In this document: one piece after another, positions 27,148 to 36,900 of the stretch
Numbering within the stretch: the first letter of the stretch is position 1
How the letters are laid out: every line of letters starts with the position of its first letter
Source: Alphaproteobacteria bacterium
GTDB lineage: Bacteria; Pseudomonadota; Alphaproteobacteria; DSM-16000; Inquilinaceae
Assembly: GCA_028277405.1 (NCBI GenBank)
Contig: JANQGH010000065.1
Coordinates: forward strand, 1-39,845
Length of the DNA stretch: 39,845 nucleotides
Direction: 5' to 3'
Position numbers and translations under genes: made by a program
The notes under the pieces: model-generated
Told to the model about the DNA's origin: nothing
Databases searched by the model: none
What the model saw: only the letters and a program-made list of their open reading frames with translations

Positions 27148-27965
27148 CTACCAGTTGACCCGCAGTCCGCCGCTGGCTTGGAACGCCTCGATCCCATCAT
27201 CGAACGGCACCCGGTAGTCGACCTCGCCATAGAGCGAGACGCTGTCGGACAGGGCCAGTGCACCGCCGAGTCCAAGCTCCGCCGCCGTGCCGCCGAGATC
27301 CTGGGTCAGGGTCGTGCCCGCCGCCGTGACCTGATTGTCGGCCAGGAATTCGTGCAGCAGGTTGGCCTCAGCGTAGCCGGTGGCAATCGCGGCGCCGAAC
27401 AGTTGCTGCGCCTCGACCGACAGGCCCAGCCGGCCGACCAAGCTGTCGCCGTCATCCAGGCGCACCCGCGTGCCGTCACGGTCCACGAAGTCGTCAACGT
27501 CGACGGTCTGCCAGACCAGTTGGGCCTGAGGCACGATCATCAGGCCGTCGCCGACGGGAATGCGATAGCCGGCCTCGCCCGAAACCGCCACGCCCCAACC
27601 GTCGGTCGAGCCGAGCCGGCCGCCATGCGTGGCGTTCAGGTCGACATCATAGGTCGTGTATTGCACCACCCCATCGGCATAGAAGCCGCCCGCGCCGTAC
27701 CAGGTCGCGCTAACACCGGCACCGTAGGCATCGATCTCGATGTCGCTGCGCTGACTGCCGAAGCGGTCGAAGGCGTCCAGCGTGCTCTGGCCGACATGGG
27801 CCATGCCGCCGATCAACAGACGGCCGGACACGGAGTCGGAAGCGATGAACTCCGCGCCCGCCTGCAGGAGCGCCAGATCCTGCTCGAACGAGCCGCCGGT
27901 CGGGCTGCCGAGATCGCCCTCGCTCTCCGCCGAGACGCCGACCACGCGGGCCCAGGACCCGTTGG
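27148..27965 (-). other. Autotransporter beta-barrel domain
   Basis: The last 270 or so residues have alternating amphipathic strands and turns typical of the autotransporter translocator: SWARVVGVSAES, GRLLIGGMAHVG, IDAYGAGVSATWYG, GGFYADGVVQYTTY, VAVSGEAGYRIPVG, LMIVPQAQLVWQTV, LGLSVEAQQLFG, ATGYAEANLLHEF and VSLYGEVDYRVPF, ending LRVNW with a C-terminal aromatic residue as the outer-membrane insertion signal. A helix-like stretch (LPGALQAVGSAAIGTLAERV) lies upstream and could be the pore-spanning linker. Confidence 0.88.
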
Positions 27966-30900
27966 CCATCGGAAGGACCAGTGCCGGGCCGTCGATGCCG
28001 GCGACCGCGCCGCCGACGCCGACCCGTTCGGCCAAGGTACCGATTGCCGCACTGCCAACCGCCTGCAAGGCCCCCGGCAGGCTCTCATAGGCGAACGACT
28101 GGCCGATGAAGATCTGAGTGGATTGCAGGAACCAGTCCTGACCATCTTCGGTCACCAGCTCCAACTCGAACAGGCCGGAGACCACCGCATCGCTGAGCGC
28201 GAACGTTCCGGTCGATGGCTCCGCCACCGAGATCAGAAGCACGCTGTTGCTGTCCCCAGCCTCGCCATCCTCGACCACGTTCAGGGTCACCACCGTGTCT
28301 CCGGTGGCCGATCCCTCGATGGTCAGCGTATCGGCCGCCAGAGAGCCGTTCGCGCCCACGAAAACGTCCATGAACAGGTCGGATCCGGCCGTGTAGTCGC
28401 CGGTCACCGTCAGGTCCGTGCCCGTCTCGCCGTCGGCGCCGAGATCGACGGTCCCGAAATTGGTCAGGTTTCCGTCGACCACGAAATCACCGACGAACCG
28501 CAGGATCGAAGTGTCACGAACGATCAGGCCCTGGCCAGGCGCGCTGCCGGTACCCAGCATGGCCCCGGCCAGCGTCAGGTCGGTCTCGTCAGCCAGGTCA
28601 ATGGTTTCCCAATTGACCAACTGTTCGCCCGTCATCGTGCCGACGATGCCCCGGAAGACGGCGTCGTCCAGGCCGGCCCCGCCGCCCAGGTCGCCCTGAA
28701 TGTCTGCCGGGTCGAAACCTGCCAGAAGTTCAACCGTATCGTCGCCAAGGCCTCCGAAGACGCCGCCGGCAATGACCGTGCCGGAGCCCAATACGATCAC
28801 TTCCCGATTGTCGACGCCGCCATCGGTCGCGAAAACGTCACCCGCGACTTCGGCATCGAGCAGCACGACCCGGCTGTCCTCGACCCCCACGGCCTCGACG
28901 TCCGTCAAGCCATCCAGCGTTGCGTTCGAACCATTGCGTAGGCCGATGACCTCCCACTCGCCGGCTTGCGACACCGTGCCGCTGAAGCCGTCGAAGGTGA
29001 GAGTATCAATGTCGTCGCCACCCGTCGTCGCGGTCAGGTCGGTCGCGACCGCACCGGAGAACAGCACCAACTCGTCCGAGCCGGCGCCACCCTTGATCGT
29101 TCCGGACAGGTCGAGCCCGGCGCGCAGTTCGAACAGGTCGTTGCCGTCACCACCGGTGATGTCGCCACCGATACTCGTCGTCGCCGCGATGACGATGGTA
29201 TCGTCGTCAGCACCGCCGTCGACATTGCCTGCCACGCTGCCGATGCCGGTGCCGGAGAGCACGATCAGATCGTCACCCGCGTCGCCGAGGATGGCACCGA
29301 CACTGGCATCGCCCAGCGCGATCGTGTCATTGCCGTCGCCGCCGTCGACGTCGCCGGCTACCGTGCCGCCACTCACCTTGATGACGTCGTCGGCAAGGCC
29401 GGCCTGGACGTTGCCGCCGATCGTCGTGCCGGCGCCCAGCACGATGGTTTCCTGATTGGACGCGCCGGCGTCGGTCGCAGACACGTTGCCGCCGATCGTG
29501 GCGTCGATCAGCTCGATAAAGCTGTCCTCGACACCGACATCGATCGCACTGACGCCCTGGGCCGTCACGGTCGAGCCGTTCTGCACGCCAAGGCTTTCCC
29601 AAGAGCCCAGGTCGGTGATGGTGCCGGAGAAGGCGTCGAAGCCGAGCGTATCGTTGCCGTCGCCGCCATCCGCACCGTCGATGTCCGACTGAACGGCGCC
29701 GGAGAAGACGATCAGCTGATCGTCGCCCGCGTCGCCCAGAATGCTGCCGGAAAGGCCGACATCACCGCGCAGTTCAAAGATGTCATCGCCCTCGCCGCCC
29801 CGCACATCGGCGCCGATGCCCGCACCGGCCGTCAGCACGATGGCGTCGTTGCCTACCCCGCCGTCGATGCGGCCCGCGACCAGGGCCGTGCCCGACACCA
29901 CAATCGTGTCATCCCCGACCTCGCCGACGGAGGCGTCGCCAAGCACATTGCCGTTCGCGGTGCCCGAGGTTAGCTGAATGAGGTCGTCGCCGTCGCGGCC
30001 AAGGATCGTTACCACCGTCGCCCCGTTCAGGCGGATCGTGTCGTTGCCGTCGCCGCCGGCCGCGATACGTGCGCCGCTTCCGCTCAGCAGATCGATGGTG
30101 TCATTGCCCGCACCGCCTTCGATAATTTCGACGCTGGCACCGTCCAGCGTGACGGTATCGTCGTTGTCGCCGCCGCTGACGCGCTCGGCGGCGCCGCTCA
30201 ACAGCAGGATCGTATCGTTGCCTTCGTTGCCGTCGATCAGCCCGTCGACGATTTCGGCACCGGCCAGGATGACCGTATCGTCGCCGATGCCGCCGCCGGC
30301 CGTGTTGGCGCGCTCGGTCAGGCTGCCGGCCAGCAATTCAATGGTATCGTTGCCGGAGCCGCCATCGAGGTTGACGCTATGGACCGCGCCGTTTAGCCGG
30401 ACAACATCGTCGCCGTCCTGGCCGGAGACAACGCGGTTGTCCGTGGAGAACGAACCGGAGACCAGCTCGATGAGATCGTCGCCATCACCACTGTTGAGGT
30501 CGCCGGCAACCGTCGCGCCGTTGAGAACCACCGTATCATCGGCCACGCCGGCCGAGATGCTGCCGCCGATCGTGGCGCCGGCGCCGAGCACGATGGTCTC
30601 CTGATTGGTGACACCAGTGTCGGTGGCCACGACGCCGCCGCTGACCGTGGCGCTGATCAGCTCGATGAAGCTGTCCTCGACCGTGACATCGACGGCCGTG
30701 ACACCCTCGGCCGTGACCGTCGAGCCGTTCTGCACGCCCAGGCTCTCCCACGAGCCAAGATCGGTGATGGAGCCGGAAAAGGCGTCGAAGCTGAGCCTGT
30801 CGTTACCGTCGCCGCCATCGGCACCATTGATGTCCACTTGTACCGCGCCGGAGAACACGATCAGCTCGTCGTCGCCGAGCCCGCCTTGGATAGAACCGGA

Positions 30901-33900
30901 CAATCCGACGTCGCCACGCAACTCGAAGACATCGTTGCCGTCGCCGCCCGAGACATCGCCGCCGATCAGTCCGGCGCCGGTCAACACGATCATGTCGTCG
31001 TCGGTGCCGCCATCGATATCGCCCAGGATCTTGGCCGTGCCAGAGACGACGATCGTGTCGAGACCGTCATTGCCGGCGACCGATCCCGCCGTGCCGCTCA
31101 GCAGCTCGATCAGGTCGTCATCCTCGTTGCCCTCGATCGCGCCTTCGGTCTCGGCACCGGCTAGAACGATCGTATCGTTGCCGGTGCCGCCTTGAACCAT
31201 GTCGGTCGGCAAGATCAGGCTGCCGGCCAGCAACTCGATGGTGTCGTTGCCCGCGCCGCCGGTGATGTCGGCGCCCAGCACCGCGCCGTTCAGCCGGATC
31301 AGATCGCCGCCGTCGCCGCCGCGCACCTCGCTGTTTGCGTTCGGCATGGTGCCCGAGGACAGCTCAATCGTGTCGTTGCCGGCACCGCCATCGATGTCGC
31401 CCCCAACCTCGGCGCCGTTCAGGATGATCAGGTCATCACCGTCTTCACCCAAGGCGCTGCCCGCAAAGGTCTTGGCCGAAGTCAGGACGATGGTGTCGTT
31501 GCCGAACGAACCAAGAATATCGCTGAGGATCGCGGCCGTGCCGGACAGGATGATCGTATCGTCAGTGTTGGTGAGGACCGGCGCACCATTCTCCGTGTCC
31601 CCGCCACTGATGATGCCAGAGGCCGTGCCATCGGCCAGCCGGATCACATCGTTGCCGACGCCGCCGACAATGGTGTCGATAACGGCACCATCAAGCAGCA
31701 TGGAGTCATCGCCGCCGAGGCCGCGTATGTTGTCGGTAACCGTGCCGTCGGTCAGGAGGATCAGATCATCACCGTCTCCCGCGGAGATGGCGCCGACCAG
31801 TGCGCCATTCTGGATGATAGTGTCGTTGCCGGCGCCAACGCGCACCTGTTGCGCCTCGCCAGCCAGCAGGACGACGGTGTCGTCTCCGCCACCATCGTCG
31901 CGAATGACGGTTCGTGACAAGTCAGCGCCATTCAACACCAGCAGATCGTCGCCCTCACCGCCCTGCACGATGGTCCCAAAGTTGGAAATCGAGCCAGACA
32001 CCAGGTTGATCGTGTCGTTGCCGGCGCCGGCATCGATGTTGCCGTCGATGGTGGCACCGTTCAGCACCACCGTATCGTCGGCCACGCCTGCCAGCACATC
32101 GCCTCCGATGGTTGTGCCGGCGCCCAGCACGATCGTTTCCTGATTGGTCGCGCCGTTATCGGTCGCGGCGACGTTGCCGACGACCGTGGCGCTGACCAGC
32201 TCGATAAAGCTGTCCTCGATGGTGACATCGACGGCCGTGACGCCCTCGGCCGTCACCGTCGAGCCGTTCTGAACGCCCAGGCTCTCCCATGAGCCAAGGG
32301 CGGTGATAGAACCGGAGAAGGCGTCGAAGCTGAGCCTGTCATTGCCGGTACCGCCGTCGGCGCCATCGATGTCGCTCTGCACCGCGCCGCTGAACACGAT
32401 CAGTTCGTCATCGCCCTCACCGCCGAGGATGCTGCCGGACAGGCCGACATCGCCGCGCAGCTCGACCACATCGTTGCCGTCGCCGGCATCGACATCGCCG
32501 CCGATCATCTTGGCGGCGGTCAGGACGATCGTATCCTCGCCCTCATCGGTCTTGATGCCCCCGCCAATGCTGACCGTGCCGCTGACCACGACGACGTCGT
32601 TCCTGAACGGCGTGGTATCGTTCAGATCGACGAACTCAACGACGCTGCCCGTCAGCGTGCCCGCCAGAAGATTGATCGTGTCGAAGCCCGAACTGGAACT
32701 GATGTCGCCGCTCAAGACCGCGCCGTTCAAGGTGATCGTATCGTCGCCGTTGCCGTCGCGCGCGGTGGTTGCCGTCCCGGACAACAGAATGATCGCGTCG
32801 TTGCCGGCGTTGCCCGAGATGCTGCCGACGGTGGCCCCGTCCAGCACGATGCGGCCATTGCCGGAGCCGCTGTCTACCGAACCGGCCGCACCGGACAGCA
32901 GCAGCACCGTATCATCACCGGAACCGCCGCCGACCAACGTCAACGAAGCGCCGTTAAGGGTGATCAGATCATTGCCGTCATCGCCAAAGGCGAAAAGGGC
33001 GGTACCGGCGTTCAAGTCGACGACATCGTTACCGTCGCCCGCACGGATGCTCTCGGTCACCGTCGCACCGTTCAGGACAATGGTGTCATCGGCCAGGCCG
33101 GTCTCCACACCGCCGCCCACCGTCGTGCCGACGCCCAGCACGATGATTTCCTGATTGGTGACGCCCCCGTCCGTGGCAACGATGCTGCCACCGATCGCGG
33201 TGCCGATCAGCTCGACGAAGCTGTCTTCTACGGAAACGCGGTCGGCGCTGATGCCCTGGACCGTGAGGGCGGAGCCGTTGCGTGCGCCCAGAACCTCGAA
33301 ACCGCCAAAGGTAGTGATCGTGCCGGTGAAGGCATCGAAGGTCAGCGTGTCGGTGCCGTCGCCGCCATCGGCGCCGTCGACGTCGGGCTGAACCGCGCCG
33401 GAGAACACCACGACCGTGTCGTTGCCGAGCCCGCCTTGGATCGAACCCGAGAGGCCGACATCGCCGCGCAGTTCGAAGACGTCGTTGCCGTCGCCGCCCA
33501 CGACATCGCCGCCGATAAGATCCGCGGCCGTCAGTACGATCGTGTCGTCGTCAATGCCGCCGTCGATCGTGCCGCCGACAACAACAGTACCGCTGACGAT
33601 AATGGTATCATTGCTGACCGTTACCGCGTTGCCTGCGTCTTCCCCGACGACATTGCCGGTAACGGTGCCCGATAGAAGTCGAACCACGTCATTGCCAAAA
33701 CCCGCAGCAATCTGCCCATCGACTGTCGCCCCGTTCAGCTCGATAAGATCGTCGTCGACACTCGACAGCACATCCCCTGAGCCGCCATTGACGAGCCGTA
33801 TCACGTCATTGCCCAGGCTGGCCGAAATCTGCAGCACCATCGACCCATTGAGAACAATCGTGTCATCGCCACCGACACCTTGCACGCTGAAGCCGGAGCC

Positions 33901-36900
33901 CGAGTTCAAGAGGATCAGATCGTTGCCCGCGTCGCCGAACAGGTTGCCGCCGTCGCCCCCGTTTTGAATGATCGTATCGTTACCGTTACCGCCACGCGTG
34001 ATGTCGGCGGTGCCCGAGTTCAGAACAATGAGGTCATCGCCATCGCGGCCATTTATGTCGCCGCCTGATCCGGCAATTGTGCTTCCATCACCGATGGTTG
34101 CCCCATTTAGCGTGATTGTGTCATTGCCCGCGCCGCCTTCGGCATTGCCGCTCATCAAGCCCGCATTCAGCAGGATCACGTCATCGTTGTCCCCACCATC
34201 GATGAAGCCCTGAACGGTCGCCCCATTGAGGACGATGGTGTCGTCGTTTTCATCGCCCAGTACCGATCCAGCCGTGCCGCTGTTCAGTCTTATTGAGTCG
34301 TCGCCTTCGTTGCCTCTGATGTCACCATCCGTCGCTGCACCAGCCAGCGTGATAGTGTCGTCTCCAAGCCCGCCCAGGACCATATCGGTCGACAGGATCA
34401 AGCTGCCGGACAGCAGGTCGATGGTATCATTGCCGGCGCCACCGATGATGTCGGCGCCTAGCGACGCACCGTCCAACCGGATCAGATCATCGCCGCCACC
34501 GCCGCGCACCTCGCTATCCGCAACGGGCATCGCACCGGCCAACAATTCGATCGTGTCGTTGCCGCCGCCGGCATCGATATCGCCGTCGATCGTGGCACCG
34601 TTCAGCACCACCGTGTCGTCGGCCAGTCCGGCCGAGACATCGCCGCCGATGGTGGTGCCGACACCCAGCACGATGGTTTCCTGATTGGTCGCGCCATTGT
34701 CGGTCGCGGTCACGTCGCCGCCGACCGTCGCGCTGATCAGCTCGATGAAGCTGTCCTCGACCGTCACGCCGTCGGCGGTGACACCCGATGCGGTCACCGT
34801 CGAGCCGTTCTGAACGCCCAAGCTCTCCCAAGAGCCAAGGGCGGTGATGGAGCCGGAGAAGGCGTTGAAAGTTAGCAGGTCCGTGCCATTGCCGCCGTCG
34901 GCGCCATCGATGTCCGACTGCACGGCGCCGGAGAACACGACCAGCGTGTCGTTGCCCTCGCCGCCCTGAATGGAGCCGGACAGGCCGACATCCCCGCGCA
35001 GTTCGAAGACGTCGTTACCGTCGCCGCCCAAGACATCGCCGCCGACAAGATCAGCCGCGGTCAGGACGATCAGATCGTCCCCTGCGCCGCCTTCGACGCC
35101 GCCGCCAACCGATGCGGTTCCAGACAGGACGAGCGTATCGTTGCCGGCGGCGTTTAGACCATCGGCGTCCACCGTGCCGGACGCGACGCCGTCGAACAGG
35201 CGGATAATGTCATCGTCATCGCCGCCGAAAATGTTGCCGACGGACGCTCCGGCCAGGGTGAGTGTGTCGTTACCATTCCCGCCGTTTACAAACTGTCCGC
35301 CAATCCCACTCAACAGGTTAATGGTGTCGTTGCCCCCGCCGCCGCCTACCGAGTCCGTGATCGAGGCGCCGTTCAGCGTCACCGTGTCGTTGCCGTCGGA
35401 ACCCGACACGCCAAAGGCGGACCCGCCGTCCAGATCGATCGTGTCGTCACCGTCATCGCCGGTGATGAAACGGCCGATGGATGCGCTGGTCAGCGTGATC
35501 GTGTCGTTGCCGGCCCCGCCACGCACATTCTGCTGGGTCGCACCGGAGGTCAGGAGGACAATGTCGTCGCCATCGCCGGCGTTGATATCGCCGATACGGT
35601 CGATGTTACCATTCCCGTCATCGATGGTGGCCGAGATCAGGGCGCCATTCAGGGTGATCGTGTCGTCGTTCTCGTCGCCGAAAACCGATCCAGCCCGGCC
35701 GCTGGACAGGATGATCCGGTCGGCGCCCTCGTTGCCCCTGATTTCGCCGTCGGTCGTGGCGCCGGCAAGTCTGATGGTGTCGTTGCCAAGCCCGCCCAGG
35801 ACCATGTCGGACGGCAGGGCGAGGCTGCCGGACAGCAGTTCGATCGTGTCATCATCGTCGCCGCCGATGATGTCGGCGCCCAGCACCGCGCCGTTCAGCC
35901 GGATCACGTCCGCGCCGGCCCCGCCCCGGACCTCGCTGGCGGCGTTTGGCATCGAGCCGGAGGCCAGATCGATGACATCATCGCCGTCGCCGCCGTCGAT
36001 GTCGCCGCTGACCGTCGCGCCATTGAGGGTGATCAGGTCGTTTCCGCCGCCGCCCAGCGCACTGCCAGTGAAGGATTTAGCGGCAGTGAGAATAATCGTG
36101 TCGTTGCCGAACGAGCCATCGATATCGCCCAGAATGGATGCCGTGCCCGACAGGACGATCAGATCGTCCGCGTTGGTCAGGACCGGTCCGCTATTGTCGA
36201 AATCCCGGCCGGTGACATCGCCGTCAACCGTGCCGGCCAGCAGCCGGATGGTGTCGTTGCCAACATTGCCGGACAACTCGCCGCGCACGACCGCGCCGGC
36301 CAAGATGATCGTGTCGTCGCCCAGGTCGCCGAAAACGACGTCGGCTGGCGAACCGCCGCCGACCGTTCCGCCGCTCAGAACGACGGTGTCGTTCCCGCTA
36401 TCGGCCCGAATCGTGTTACCGACGACGGCGCCGGAGAGGGTTATGAGGTCGTCGCCGTTCGCGGCGCGGACGAAGGCCACCAAGCCGCTGCGAAGCTCGA
36501 CAACATCATCGTCGTCTTCGCTTTGGGAGTCGCCGGCGACAATCGACCGGGCAGTCGCCCCGTCGAGGATGATGGTGTCCGCGCCTTCACCTGTGTTCAC
36601 CGCACCGTTTAAGGCGCCCGGGACCGCGCCGACGACCGTACCGCTGCCCAGAATGATCGTCTCGCTGCTGGATGAGGTCCTGTCGACGGTCGTGACGACG
36701 CCGTTGACCGAAGCGCCGATCAGCTCGACGAAGCTGTTCTCGACCAATACGGTCTCCACGCCGATGCCGGTGGCGGTGACCGTCGAACCGTTGCGCACGC
36801 CCAGGATTTCAAAGCTGCCGAACGTCGTCAGCGTGCCGGAGAAGGCATCGAAGGTCAGCGTGTCGTCGCCGTCGCCGCCCTCGGCACCATCGACGTCCGA

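Noticed and set aside
27178..28941. A 587-codon plus-strand open frame opposite the autotransporter barrel
   Set aside because: It is antisense to a well-supported beta-barrel and junction region. Its own product has no recognisable fold and no ribosome binding site.
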